A DNA stretch of 64,000 bases from Flavobacterium sp. HJ-32-4 (GCF_022532105.1 NZ_CP092832.1:1240001-1304000), one strand, 5' to 3'. Numbered from the stretch's first letter, positions 43,553-53,133 are shown. The notes: a model not told the origin generated them from the sequence alone. Made by a program: numbers and translations.

Positions 43553-43583
43553 AACCTGCAAGGTTTCCAAAACATTGTAGGTT
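43553..43583. repeat. degenerate palindromic element, copy 3
   Basis: AACCTGCAAGGTTT pairs with the arm AAACATTGTAGGTT at 43570-43583 with one mismatch and one G-U pair. Its layout matches copies 1 and 2. Confidence 0.7.
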
Positions 43584-43830
43584 TTTGGTTTTATGTACGG
43601 AGGTAGGGTTTTTCGGGCGTGCCGGCGCCTTCGTAGTAGGCAGTGGGCAGTAGCAGTAGGCAGTATGGGGTCCTTCAACCATCCGCAGGGCGCCGTCGGG
43701 CTGTCCGCTATAGCCACTTGCCCTCAGTTGGTTTTGCACCGTCGCCGTTCGCTTCCTCCGGTCGCACCCGCCTGCCGGCAAAACCCGCCTTCGCGCTGCG
43801 CGGCTGCCGCTGCCATCCCTCACGCGGGAT

Positions 43831-43845
43831 CAGTCGCAGTCACAG
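43831..43845. repeat. short CAGTCG hexamer piece
   Basis: CAGTCGCAGTCACAG is two and a half units of the hexamer array at 32293. Confidence 0.6.
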
Positions 43846-43890
43846 ATTACATCACTGGCCGACCCCACTTTCAACACTGAACCAGTACTC

Positions 43891-43932
43891 TGAACCCTGA
43901 ACTATGAACTATGAACCCTGAACTCTAAACCC
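43891..43932. repeat. six 7-base units reaching into a coding end
   Basis: Units TGAACCC, TGAACTA, TGAACTA, TGAACCC, TGAACTC and TAAACCC lie back to back. On the minus strand bases 43902-43932 encode the last residues and the stop of the methyltransferase gene. Confidence 0.85.
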
Positions 43933-44693
43933 TTAAACACCACCGGTATCACTTCACCCTTCGCCAATCCGTATCGTTCGACGAGTTCGGGTGCAATACG
44001 TGTGGTATAATCTTCTTCCACCACCCGGAAGCCGATGCTGCGCAATTTGTCGAAGTAATCACGGCCATACACCCGCACGTGGTCATACTGGCCAAAAATG
44101 CGCGCGCGTTCTTTCGGATCGGTAATCGAATCGTCTTCAAAGGTCGTGGCGCGCGACAAATCCTGTGGTATCTGGAAAATGCCCATGCCGCCGGGTTTCA
44201 TCACCCGGAACAATTCCTGCATGGCTTTTGTATCGTCGGGGATGTGCTCAAGCACGTGGTTACAAAGGATAAGGTCGTAGGTGTCATCAGCAAACGGCAG
44301 GTTGCAGATATCTGCCTTTACGTCCGCCAAGGGCGACAATAAATCGGTTGTCGTATAGTCCAGATTCGACATGCCGCGGAAACGTTTGTAGAAAGCCTGC
44401 TCAGGCGCAAAGTGCAGTACCTTCTTTCGTGCCGTGAAAAAGTCAGTTTCGTTTTGAAGGTATAACCACAACAAGCGATGGCGTTCCAGCGACAGGGTTC
44501 CGGGCGCCAGTACATTGCTGCGCTGGTGTCCGTAGCCATACGGCAGGAAACTTTTATAGCTTTTCCCGTCGATAGGGTCGGTGAAACGGTCGCCTTTCAT
44601 CCATACCGCCAAAAGCGGACGCGCCAGATAGCTCAGCCGGATCAGCAAAGGCCGTGGCACCGTATTCAGCAGGAAACGGAAAATCTTTTTCAA
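43902..44693 (-). CDS. class I SAM-dependent methyltransferase
   Basis: A 263-residue methyltransferase. A basic N-terminal part (MKKIFRFLLNTVPRPLLIRL) is followed by the Rossmann domain: VLHFAPEQAF near residue 92, the acidic DLLSPLADVKADICNLPFA, and the post-I motif DTYDLILCNHVLEHIPDD with ELFRVMKPGGMGIFQIP. The substrate is unknown. The start overlaps the stop of map (ATGA), so it is translated right after methionine aminopeptidase. Its last about nine residues (GLEFRVHSS) come from a 7-base tandem repeat, so the natural end may have been near VVFK and the tail is probably an accident of the array. Confidence 0.88.
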   Translation of the reverse strand: MKKIFRFLLNTVPRPLLIRLSYLARPLLAVWMKGDRFTDPIDGKSYKSFLPYGYGHQRSNVLAPGTLSLERHRLLWLYLQNETDFFTARKKVLHFAPEQAFYKRFRGMSNLDYTTTDLLSPLADVKADICNLPFADDTYDLILCNHVLEHIPDDTKAMQELFRVMKPGGMGIFQIPQDLSRATTFEDDSITDPKERARIFGQYDHVRVYGRDYFDKLRSIGFRVVEEDYTTRIAPELVERYGLAKGEVIPVVFKGLEFRVHSS

Positions 44694-45508
44694 ATCACCA
44701 GGGGTTTTTGACGGAACTCGTTCTCTTCATCCGATTCGATGCCCAGGGCTTTGTATACATAGGCGAAGGTCGAAAGCAACTCCGGTTTCCCGTTGACCAA
44801 TGCCACGTTGTGTTCGAAATGGGCGCTTGGTTTCTTGTCAGCCGTCACGATGGTCCATCCGTCTTTCAACGTCCGGATGTTTCGGGTGCCCATGTTGATC
44901 ATCGGTTCGATGGCCACGACCATTCCTTCCACAAAGAGCTTCCCGCGACCGCGTTTGCCGTAGTTCGGCATTTCCGGTTCTTCGTGCATCTTTTCCCCAA
45001 TACCATGGCCCACCAGCTCGCGCACAACGCCATAGCCAAATGATTCGGTATATTTCTGGATGGCGTTACCCACGTCTTCCACCCGGTTGCCGGCCCTGAA
45101 TTCGCGTATGCCGATATAAAGGGATTCTTTGGTAACCTGCAACAGTTTGCGCGTCGCCGGCTCTACTTCACCAATTTCGAAGGTGTAGGCATGGTCGCCG
45201 TAGTAGCCGTTCTTCAACGCACCACAGTCGACCGATACGATGTCGCCTTCCTCAATCGGGCGGTGCGTAGGTAAGCCATGCACGACCTGCTCGTTAACGC
45301 TGGTCAGCAAGGTCGACGGGCAGCCGTAAAGTCCGAGAAAACCAGGCACAGCGCCCTGGTCGCGGATAAAGGCCTCCGCCATTTTATCAAGTTCGAGTGT
45401 TGTAATACCCGGACGTATCTCCTGGGCAATCATGCCAAGCGTTTTCGATACGATCAGCGCACTTTCGCGCATCAGTTCGATTTCCTCGGCTGTCTTTGGG
45501 ATAATCAT
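44690..45508 (-). CDS. map: methionine aminopeptidase, type I
   Basis: A 272-residue cytoplasmic metallopeptidase that removes the N-terminal Met of new proteins. It starts MIIPKTAEEIELMRESALIV. The metal ligands are visible: the two Asp in VSVDCGALKNGYYGDHAYTF, His in LVGHGIGEKMHEEP, and two Glu in VVAIEPMINMG and in the final part after HFEHNVALV. GVYGCPST-type wording here is LGLYGCPSTLLTSVNE, the usual substrate-binding region. The chosen start lies after a minus-strand -7 element (45534-45527), which sits inside the end of the preceding intergenic segment. The stop overlaps the methyltransferase start. Confidence 0.97.
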   Translation of the reverse strand: MIIPKTAEEIELMRESALIVSKTLGMIAQEIRPGITTLELDKMAEAFIRDQGAVPGFLGLYGCPSTLLTSVNEQVVHGLPTHRPIEEGDIVSVDCGALKNGYYGDHAYTFEIGEVEPATRKLLQVTKESLYIGIREFRAGNRVEDVGNAIQKYTESFGYGVVRELVGHGIGEKMHEEPEMPNYGKRGRGKLFVEGMVVAIEPMINMGTRNIRTLKDGWTIVTADKKPSAHFEHNVALVNGKPELLSTFAYVYKALGIESDEENEFRQKPLVI

Positions 45509-45526
45509 GCGAATGGATTCAGGCTG

Positions 45527-45534
45527 CAAAAGTA
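45527..45534 (-). promoter_or_regulatory. -7 promoter element of map
   Basis: Reads TACTTTTG on the minus strand, matching TAnnTTTG, 18 bases before the map start and just past the stop of the large T9SS gene. Confidence 0.5.
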
Positions 45535-45546
45535 CGATTTTCCGAA

Positions 45547-48500
45547 TTATCGCTTGAGGGCGAAATGGCTTCGGAATTCTTTCGTGATACCGCCTTTTGT
45601 ATAAAGTACGACAAACCAATAGTCATCGGCAGGCATCGGTCGCCCGTTATAGGTGCCGTCCCAACCGGTGTCATCCCGGAAGATCGAACGCAGTAACTTC
45701 CCATTGCGGTCAAAGACATACACGACCGAAACGTCAAGCGCTTCCTGTCCGTCGATGTTCCAGGTGTCGTGGAAGCCATCGCCGTTCGGCGTAAAGAACC
45801 GCGGGAAATCGGCGACAACTACATCGGTCGCGACCTCACCACATCCGTATTTGCTGCGGACGGTCAGGCGGTAAAGCCCTTCCTTCACATCGACAAACAC
45901 ATTACTGTCCTGCCAACCATCATTGTCAAGCTGGTATTCATAATCCGAAGAAGGTGGATCGACCACCGCCGTCAGCGTATTATCGGTTTCAAAAGCGATG
46001 AGATCGGCCGGACTTCCACTGATGGAAAACGGCACCTCGGTATTGCGTACCGTGAAATTGATCACGATGTCGCACAAGGATGTGTACCGGAAATCGACGA
46101 TCCGCACCGAATAGGTGCCCGGTTCGGTCGCTACAAAGAACGACTGATTGGTCGGCCGTTCGGAACCCGGCACGGCGTCTGGACCTTCATACCACGTAAA
46201 CTGGAAACCTTCGGGTAAACCTGTTTCGATGAGCGCGGGACTCACTACGTTACCGTCTTTGTCGACACAGATGTGATAAGGCGTTTTCAGGAGATTATCC
46301 GGCGGGGAATGCCGCACGAACAGCTCCAGTTCCAGTACCCGGTAGCAAGGTAATCCGGTTTCGCTGTCGAAGCTCGTTTTGCTGTTGATCCGGACGTAAA
46401 TTTTCTGGTATTGCGGGTCACGGTTGACGTACTGGGTGGGATCTGCAATCCAGTCAGGGTCGTTGGCCTCCGCACTGTCAGGCGATTCATAATAGAAAAA
46501 TTCCAATTCGGCCAAAGGGGTAGTACCCGCCATCTGACGCTCGCGTTCGGTAAGGTCAAACGCATGGAAACCGCTGTCATCGCACAGTTGAAGGATGTCG
46601 GGATTGCTAGAGGCACCAGGACGTTCGCTAACCGAAAGCGACAGCGTGGTCTGTGACGTACAGCCGTGTTGCGTCGGGTCTGTCACCAAAATCAGTACCG
46701 TGCGGTTGCCGGATTGATACGAATTGGTACCCGTAATCGCGATACCGGCATCAAAGTCCGCCTGGGAGGCAAAGAATTGCACGCTGTAATTGGCGTTGCC
46801 ACCTGTAATCTGCGCAATACGTGAGTCAAGGTTGAACGTGCCTACACTGCCGCTGCAATTCGACATGGGCGTCGGAGCGGCTATGTTCGGCTCATCGTAT
46901 ACTTTCACATCAAAGTCAATGATAGAAAAACAACCCGTCGCGCTGTCGGAAAGGCGCGCATACACCGTCGTGGTGCCGATTGGGAAATTTGCATCCGCGT
47001 TTTTATCGAACGCCGCGATGTTCAGCCGCGCGTTTTCAAACGACGCAAAATACCGGACCGATACCGTAGTAGCCTGTCCGGTCAGGGCTTCACTATCTTT
47101 AGCCGACAGGATCACCGGTTCGCTTTCACACAGTTCCCAATCGGCAACATTGGTCAAAGCCGGCGCTACGTAGACATTGGCCGAGAACGTCCCGATACCT
47201 TCACAATCGTTATTCGTTTCAATACGGGTGTAAATGGTGTTATTACCGGTTGGAATAGGCGATGTATTGTCGAGTGGACCGGTTTCCACCGCGGCATCCG
47301 TCGCATTGGCGTAAAAGGCAATGTTGACGTTCGTCGTCGGGAAGTAGGTCGTTTTGATCAAGGCCCGTTGGGTCTCAAAGTCGAAAAAGCCAAACCCTTG
47401 GTTCAGTTCCGGGCAAACCGGCGCCAGGTTTGGATAGGCAGCGACTGACGTCGGGTCTACTTCTAACTGTAAAACCGCCACGTCGGATGTACACACCGGC
47501 ACCTGGCCGGGAAACTGGCCCGTGACATAAAGGGTCTGGTTGAACGGCGTGGTGTTGGTGAAAAACGACGAATTAGCGATCTGTTGGGTAAGTCCGGCAT
47601 CCAGGAAGTAGGAAAGGGTGATGCCCGCCATATTGTTTGTCAATGCGTTTGCAGCCTGCGTAAGATCGAAGATGGCTACACCGTCGGTGTTCGGCGCGAT
47701 ATAATCGCATTGCTTCAATACCACCGGACTGCTGGCGAGCACGGGCTTTTGGTTCAGCGTTACCGTAACCGCATTCGATACGGTCGAGCAGATCCCGTCA
47801 AGGGTCAGCGTCAGGGTATAGGCTTCAGAAGAACCCGGCGTTTGGTTGGCCGACGAAACTGTAAAGGTCGCGCCGTTCGCGCCCGGAATCGGGTTGCCGC
47901 CTTTATTCCACTGGTACGTAACGGTGGCACTTCCGGTGTTAGTGACCCCGGAGGTTAGGGTGTAAGTGTCATCTTCGCAAATAGTAGTTGTTCCGGTAAT
48001 GTTGACCGTAGGTACAGGATAGATGACGAGGCTGTTTGAATTAACCGCCGTACATCCGGGGTTACTAGCCTGAACAAAATAGGTTCCGGCCTGAGTGGGT
48101 GAATAGGTAGCGGTTGTGGCGCCCACGATCGAAGTCGTTCCCCGGAACCATTGGTAGCTTACCGGCGCCGCCCCAGGATTGCTGACCGTCGCCTGTAACT
48201 GTGGCGCGGCCTGAAGGCAATTCGAAGAAGTCGTTACAGTAACGATGGGGGCTTCGTAGAAATTCAACGTTATTTCATCCGCACTGACAGTGAGTGTCGA
48301 CGGGTCTAAGGGAGGGTCGGTCACATCGTAAGAGGTCATCTCCACCCGATAGATGCCGGTATCAGTGGCTACATAGGTATTGGTCGGTGAAGTATCGTCG
48401 GTAAGGGTATAGACCAATACCGTGTCTTTATACCATTTATAGTTGAAACGAAGGTCGGCAGGGTTGCCCGTAAAATCGGAGGTGTCAACGGTGGCAACGA

Positions 48501-49098
48501 GGTTCTGCGTTGTTGGTTTGCAATAATCAAGTTGTAGGATTTCGTTGCCCGTGTCGTCCAGTATGTCAACGTCGGAAAGGAAACTACAATCAGAACTGCC
48601 GTCCCCGCCGGTTTGAGTGATGGTAATATTGCCCGCCGTCTGCGAGAAGTTATCGATGACCAACACATACAATTCGCCCGCGACGCCATTCGGGAGGGTT
48701 ACGTTCTCGAGTCCACTAGGTGAGTAGCTGCAGTCAACTTCCCGCCCGGGCGTCAATTGCGAACAAACATTTGTGAGGGTCGTAAAAGGACCCCATAAGC
48801 TGAAGTCGACATCCGCAAGGGTACCCGCACCGTTTACCTGTTTGATCTGGAAATTAATACTTCCCGATGTGGCGATCTTGATAAAAAACCAACTGGGTCC
48901 CGCGAGATTCGTATCGAAGCAACTGGGCATATACGACTCACCACTGCTGTTGTTCGTAGAACTCGCGAAGGTGATGGTGGTAGCGCAGGCCTGGTATTGT
49001 GACGAGTTGGCCACCAGTTCGGCACATGAAGGGGCGCCCTGCTGTGCGAACGATGCCAGTGAGGTTATGAAGAATAAAAGGGGCAGGAGTCGTTTCAT
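45547..49098 (-). CDS. large T9SS type B cargo with Ig-like repeats
   Basis: A 1183-residue secreted protein. The signal peptide is MKRLLPLLFFITSLASFA. Residues about 20-165 form a jelly-roll-like beta domain (SGSINFQIKQVNGAGTLADV). The middle holds many Ig- or PKD-like repeats (VSYQWFRGTTSIVGATTATY, VTYQWNKGGNPIPGANGATF). The last about 90 residues are the type B gliding-motility-associated C-terminal domain (RFFTPNGDGFHDTWNIDG, WDGTYNGRPMPADDYWF, HFALKR). It should be carried by the type IX system to the cell surface, probably as an adhesin or filament-like protein. It starts 12 bases after the gpmI stop, so the two may share a transcript. Confidence 0.93.
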   Translation of the reverse strand: MKRLLPLLFFITSLASFAQQGAPSCAELVANSSQYQACATTITFASSTNNSSGESYMPSCFDTNLAGPSWFFIKIATSGSINFQIKQVNGAGTLADVDFSLWGPFTTLTNVCSQLTPGREVDCSYSPSGLENVTLPNGVAGELYVLVIDNFSQTAGNITITQTGGDGSSDCSFLSDVDILDDTGNEILQLDYCKPTTQNLVATVDTSDFTGNPADLRFNYKWYKDTVLVYTLTDDTSPTNTYVATDTGIYRVEMTSYDVTDPPLDPSTLTVSADEITLNFYEAPIVTVTTSSNCLQAAPQLQATVSNPGAAPVSYQWFRGTTSIVGATTATYSPTQAGTYFVQASNPGCTAVNSNSLVIYPVPTVNITGTTTICEDDTYTLTSGVTNTGSATVTYQWNKGGNPIPGANGATFTVSSANQTPGSSEAYTLTLTLDGICSTVSNAVTVTLNQKPVLASSPVVLKQCDYIAPNTDGVAIFDLTQAANALTNNMAGITLSYFLDAGLTQQIANSSFFTNTTPFNQTLYVTGQFPGQVPVCTSDVAVLQLEVDPTSVAAYPNLAPVCPELNQGFGFFDFETQRALIKTTYFPTTNVNIAFYANATDAAVETGPLDNTSPIPTGNNTIYTRIETNNDCEGIGTFSANVYVAPALTNVADWELCESEPVILSAKDSEALTGQATTVSVRYFASFENARLNIAAFDKNADANFPIGTTTVYARLSDSATGCFSIIDFDVKVYDEPNIAAPTPMSNCSGSVGTFNLDSRIAQITGGNANYSVQFFASQADFDAGIAITGTNSYQSGNRTVLILVTDPTQHGCTSQTTLSLSVSERPGASSNPDILQLCDDSGFHAFDLTERERQMAGTTPLAELEFFYYESPDSAEANDPDWIADPTQYVNRDPQYQKIYVRINSKTSFDSETGLPCYRVLELELFVRHSPPDNLLKTPYHICVDKDGNVVSPALIETGLPEGFQFTWYEGPDAVPGSERPTNQSFFVATEPGTYSVRIVDFRYTSLCDIVINFTVRNTEVPFSISGSPADLIAFETDNTLTAVVDPPSSDYEYQLDNDGWQDSNVFVDVKEGLYRLTVRSKYGCGEVATDVVVADFPRFFTPNGDGFHDTWNIDGQEALDVSVVYVFDRNGKLLRSIFRDDTGWDGTYNGRPMPADDYWFVVLYTKGGITKEFRSHFALKR

Positions 49099-49110
49099 CG
49101 CGTGGCGTTT

Positions 49111-50628
49111 TTACAGCAGTGACTGCCGCGTCATGACATCCGGTTGGGGTATGCCCATGAGTTCGAGAATGGTCGGCGCAATGTCACCCAGCACCCCGCT
49201 TTTGATAGAGGTACGCTCAGGATCTACGAGGATAATCGGCACCGGGTTGGTGGTATGCGCCGTGTTCGGGCTGCCATCCGGATTGATCATGGTATCACAG
49301 TTGCCATGATCCGCAATGACGATAGTGGTATAGCCATTTGCAAGTGCCGCCGTGATGACCTTTTCAACACAGGCGTCTACGGCTTCGCAGGCTTTGATCG
49401 CCGCCTCCCACACACCGGTGTGGCCTACCATGTCGCCGTTCGCAAAATTCAGGCAAACGAAATCTACTTCTTTCTTTTCGAGTTCAGGAACGAGGGCCTC
49501 TGCCAGTTCGTAGGCGCTCATTTCGGGTTGGAGGTCATACGTGGCCACTTTGGGCGACGGACACAGAATCCGCGATTCACCTTCGAACGGCAACTCGCGT
49601 CCTCCCGAGAAGAAGAAGGTTACGTGCGGATATTTTTCGGTTTCCGCGATCCGTATTTGTTTTTTTCCATGTTTTTCGAGCACTTCGCCCAATGTCATGG
49701 TGATGTTGTCTTTGTTGTAGATGACTTTGATGTCGTGGAAACTTTCATCGTAGTTCGTCATCGTCACATAATACAACGGGACGGTGTGCATGTTTTGCTC
49801 ATGGCAATCCCATTGGGTCAATACTTCCGTCAGCTGACGACCGCGATCGGTGCGGAAATTAAAGAATATCACCACATCGTCGGGCTGTAATGTAGCCAGT
49901 GGTTGACCATCCGTTCCGGTCATCACAATAGGTTGAATGAATTCATCCGTTACGCCAGCCGCGTAGCTTTCCTCCACGCTTTTGACGGCATCCAGCGACG
50001 GCGTTCCTTTTCCATTAACCAAAAGGTCATAGGCGAGTCGCACCCGTTCCCAACGACGGTCGCGGTCCATCGCGTAATAACGGCCGATAATCGAGGCGAG
50101 CTGTGCCGGTCTTCCCGAAAGGGTGTCCACCAACGTGCGTACATAACCGGCCCCTGATTTCGGGTCGACATCGCGACCATCGGTGAAGGCATGTACGAAC
50201 AGTTTATCCAACCCAGCTTCTTCGGCAGCGTCCAGAAGGCCCATGAGATGCGAGGTATGCGAGTGCACACCGCCATCAGACAGCAGTCCCAGAAAATGAA
50301 TCGGCTTGTTATGGGCTTTTGCATAGGCGAAGGCTTCTTTGAGCACGGGCTCTTCCTTCAACGTATGGTGTTGTACCGCGAGGTTGATTTTGGCCAAATC
50401 CTGATACACGATACGCCCCGCGCCAAGGTTCATGTGTCCTACTTCCGAATTTCCCATCTGCCCTTCCGGCAGTCCTACATTGAGGCCGTCGGTGCGGAGT
50501 TCGGCACTTGGATAACGGGTATATAAACTTTTGATAAACGGAACGCGTGCGTTGTCGATGGCGGATACTTTCGGATCGGGCGATTTTCCCCAACCGTCGA
50601 GTATCATCAGGATGACTTTTTTGGACAT
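49111..50628 (-). CDS. gpmI: 2,3-bisphosphoglycerate-independent phosphoglycerate mutase
   Basis: A 505-residue glycolytic enzyme of the alkaline phosphatase superfamily that interconverts 3- and 2-phosphoglycerate using two manganese ions. It starts MSKKVILMILDGWGKSPDP. The phosphorylated serine is in GQMGNSEVGHMNLGAG. Other metal ligands are in HAFTDGRDVDPKSG, VCLNFANGDMVGHTG and IVIADHGNCDTM, and the tail LEGIPQPDVM-type end reads LELMGIPQPDVMTRQSLL. Length fits the family (about 510). A -7 element lies 15 bases before the start. A large T9SS gene follows 12 bases after the stop, an odd pairing of a housekeeping enzyme with a surface protein. Confidence 0.97.
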   Translation of the reverse strand: MSKKVILMILDGWGKSPDPKVSAIDNARVPFIKSLYTRYPSAELRTDGLNVGLPEGQMGNSEVGHMNLGAGRIVYQDLAKINLAVQHHTLKEEPVLKEAFAYAKAHNKPIHFLGLLSDGGVHSHTSHLMGLLDAAEEAGLDKLFVHAFTDGRDVDPKSGAGYVRTLVDTLSGRPAQLASIIGRYYAMDRDRRWERVRLAYDLLVNGKGTPSLDAVKSVEESYAAGVTDEFIQPIVMTGTDGQPLATLQPDDVVIFFNFRTDRGRQLTEVLTQWDCHEQNMHTVPLYYVTMTNYDESFHDIKVIYNKDNITMTLGEVLEKHGKKQIRIAETEKYPHVTFFFSGGRELPFEGESRILCPSPKVATYDLQPEMSAYELAEALVPELEKKEVDFVCLNFANGDMVGHTGVWEAAIKACEAVDACVEKVITAALANGYTTIVIADHGNCDTMINPDGSPNTAHTTNPVPIILVDPERTSIKSGVLGDIAPTILELMGIPQPDVMTRQSLL

Positions 50629-50642
50629 TTTGACAATTTTCG

Positions 50643-50650
50643 CAAAGATA
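50643..50650 (-). promoter_or_regulatory. -7 promoter element of gpmI
   Basis: Reads TATCTTTG on the minus strand, 14 bases before the gpmI ATG. Confidence 0.5.
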
Positions 50651-50696
50651 GGCGATTGCCCGTCGCAGAGCGGAATATTGTCATATTTTTAACCCC

Positions 50697-53105
50697 TTAT
50701 TTCCTACGGCGCAGCGAATTGTAGTCGATATAATAGCGCACGCTTATCGAAAACACATTGTTGAGGTTGTCATCGAACAACTCCCGCACGTTGTCGTTGA
50801 AACGATGCCGGATGATATTGGTATAATCGAGCGCGTTGTTACGGTACAGCACCGACAATTGACTGCCCGGCGCAAACCACCACGAATAATTGAGGTCCAT
50901 GTTCCAGACGTTGAAGTTGTCATCAAGTCCGGCAATAAAATCCGTTCCGTCAAGATACCCGTCGTCACGGAGGGTAAACATGCGTCGGTTTTCAGAATAC
51001 GACCAGTAATAGCGGGCGCTGAGGTTGAGCGTCATTTTATTATTGAGCGCATATTTGGCGCTGAGTTGGGATACGATGGTTTTGATATCGCGCTCGGCAT
51101 AGAGGATGTCGGTATCCGTGTTGCCCACATACCCGCGGTCACTCAAATCGCGGGAATATTCAAAGGTGTAAATGAGCATGAGTTTGTCGTTGACGCGGTA
51201 GCGTGGACTGAAATTCCACGCATACGTCAGTCGGCGATCTTCGTCGTACTTTCGCCCCACCACGTTAACGTCAAGCGCAAACGGACGGTTGTAGTTGGAC
51301 GAGAAAATCAATTGTGCCAACGCACTTTTCGGCACATACGAATACCGTCCGGGTGACCGGGGCATGTAAAAGTCAAAGGTCTCAATAGGGTTGAGTTGTA
51401 CCAAGGCATAATAGTAATCGTTGACCACCGAATTACCCTGTGCGCCCACATTGAAGAACGCGTCTTGTGGCTTTCCTGTGTTGTTCTGTAACTCAACAGA
51501 TGAACGCACATCGACGCGGAAGGTGTTGAACCATTTGGTCGGGTTCAAAATGCGGTAGCTGGCGTCGGCGTAGGCGTTGTGGTAATTGGTCTGGGCGATA
51601 TACCCCAAGTCGTTGATGTCGTAGTTGTTGGAAATGTACTTCCCGAACAACGACCAACGATACTGACCGCTCGTTTTCTCGAGGTTAAGGGCGGTCTTGA
51701 AGCCCTGATAATCGCTTTCTATATAACTGTACTTAAAGTCTCCGGACAGGTTATAGGTGTTTTTTTTGGTGTTGAGGTTGAAGAGGAAGGCCGATACGTT
51801 CGCATCATAGAAACTGCCGTCGCGCGACACGTTGGTATTGACGAAACTCACAGATGAATTTTGGTTGAAACGCTGGTCGAGCACTAACACATTGTAGTTG
51901 GTAAGCGGTTCGACGACTACGCTGCGCTTGGATCCGGTGGCGATGTCAGTCACTGTTCCGTGCGTCTCTTCCGTTACAGCATTCAGCACGCCGATGCCGA
52001 GTCCGTGATTGGTGCGCCCCGAAATTTTTACCGCATTCAACAGGTTGACAGTAGCGGGTTGGTCAAGCGTTTCGGTCGCGCTGTCATAGGTCGTGTATCC
52101 AAATGACGGTGCGGCACCGATCCGACGTGAATAAAAGAGGTCGCCTTTGCTGAACAGGTCCGTACCTTCCGTAAAGAACGGACGGTTTTCGGCAAATTGC
52201 TGTTCGTAGGGTGAGAGGTTGAGGATGAGGTTGTCGTACTTCGTCTGCCCGAAATCCGGCACGAGGATGGCATCCAGCGTAAACGACTCATTGATGCCGT
52301 ATTTGACATCGAGTCCGGCTTTGAAACGGTCGTCCTTTCCCGCCGGCCCCTGTTCGTGGTAAAACGAGGTGTAGGGAATGAAGAACAAGCGGGTAGGGGG
52401 CTTTAGGTTCTGTAATCCTTCGAGTAAACCGTTTTGCGTCCGTGTCAGCTTTTCGTCAAAACGGATGGGATTCCAGGTGTAATGCTGCCGGTCACGCCGG
52501 ATACCCCTATAGAAGTTGATGCCCCAGGTCTGTATGGATGCGTCAGAGAAGCGTAAGGCGGCATACGGAATCTTCATTTCTACATTCCAGCCGGTTGATG
52601 TCAGTCGGACGGCGCTGTCCCAAATGGCATCCCACGAAAAATCCTGTCCGAAATTATCCGGCGCGACTTCATTGTCTTCCGTTGCGAGGCGGTCCATCTG
52701 CACGCCCGAAGCACTGACAAAAAACTGGAAATCCTGCTGGCCGTCGTTGAATCCGTTGATGAAGACGCCGAACATATCCGCCACCCCAATATTGTCGCGT
52801 TGTGTGATTTCCTTCAGGATTTTATCCGGCTGGTCATCCTGTAGCTCCGCGAATATGTAAAGGGCTTCCTGGTTGTATAAAACGCGTACTGTCGCTCTTT
52901 TTTCCGGTGCGATCAACTTGCCGTTGTCGGGTTGGTACATGACAAAGTCGGTCGCCGGTTCCGCTGTTTCCCAGAGCTTTTCCATCGTGCCGTCAATGCT
53001 GATGGAAGCATCCGTAAATGACGTGCGCACGGTCTTTTTCTGCGCCATCAGCGACAGGCTGGCCAATAAGCAGATAAGCGGAAACAGCCTGGGCGTCCGG
53101 AGCAT
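50697..53105 (-). CDS. DUF5916 outer-membrane protein with CBM9-like N-terminus
   Basis: An 802-residue exported protein. It starts MLRTPRLFPLICLLASLSLMA. Residues about 25-200 resemble the carbohydrate-binding family 9 fold (SFTDASISIDGTMEKLWETA, VRVLYNQEALYIFAELQDD). The remaining about 580 residues are the DUF5916 barrel (FFIPYTSFYHEQGPAGKDD, RPFFTEGTDLFSKGDLFYSR), with strand patterns typical of outer-membrane beta-barrels and an end in FSISVRYYIDYNSLRRRK. Such proteins are common in Bacteroidota; their role is unknown, though sugar uptake has been suggested because of the CBM9-like part. An upstream ATG overlaps the promoter and was not used. A -7 element (TATTTTTG) lies at 53133-53126. 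Confidence 0.88.
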   Translation of the reverse strand: MLRTPRLFPLICLLASLSLMAQKKTVRTSFTDASISIDGTMEKLWETAEPATDFVMYQPDNGKLIAPEKRATVRVLYNQEALYIFAELQDDQPDKILKEITQRDNIGVADMFGVFINGFNDGQQDFQFFVSASGVQMDRLATEDNEVAPDNFGQDFSWDAIWDSAVRLTSTGWNVEMKIPYAALRFSDASIQTWGINFYRGIRRDRQHYTWNPIRFDEKLTRTQNGLLEGLQNLKPPTRLFFIPYTSFYHEQGPAGKDDRFKAGLDVKYGINESFTLDAILVPDFGQTKYDNLILNLSPYEQQFAENRPFFTEGTDLFSKGDLFYSRRIGAAPSFGYTTYDSATETLDQPATVNLLNAVKISGRTNHGLGIGVLNAVTEETHGTVTDIATGSKRSVVVEPLTNYNVLVLDQRFNQNSSVSFVNTNVSRDGSFYDANVSAFLFNLNTKKNTYNLSGDFKYSYIESDYQGFKTALNLEKTSGQYRWSLFGKYISNNYDINDLGYIAQTNYHNAYADASYRILNPTKWFNTFRVDVRSSVELQNNTGKPQDAFFNVGAQGNSVVNDYYYALVQLNPIETFDFYMPRSPGRYSYVPKSALAQLIFSSNYNRPFALDVNVVGRKYDEDRRLTYAWNFSPRYRVNDKLMLIYTFEYSRDLSDRGYVGNTDTDILYAERDIKTIVSQLSAKYALNNKMTLNLSARYYWSYSENRRMFTLRDDGYLDGTDFIAGLDDNFNVWNMDLNYSWWFAPGSQLSVLYRNNALDYTNIIRHRFNDNVRELFDDNLNNVFSISVRYYIDYNSLRRRK

Positions 53106-53125
53106 AGAAGGTTGGGTTAGTGTCA

Positions 53126-53133
53126 CAAAAATA
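53126..53133 (-). promoter_or_regulatory. -7 promoter element of the DUF5916 gene
   Basis: Reads TATTTTTG on the minus strand, 20 bases before the start at 53105. Confidence 0.5.

Larger units (their letters stand above)
43379..43901. other. 523-base repeat-rich gap
   Basis: Besides the terminator at 43401 it holds AGTTAGT and GGCAGTA-type short tandems (about 43434-43470 and 43635-43665), half and whole palindromic elements (43488 and 43553), a CAGTCG piece (43831) and a 7-base array that runs into the methyltransferase gene (43891). Open frames inside are short and repeat-made; none is supported as a gene. Confidence 0.7.
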
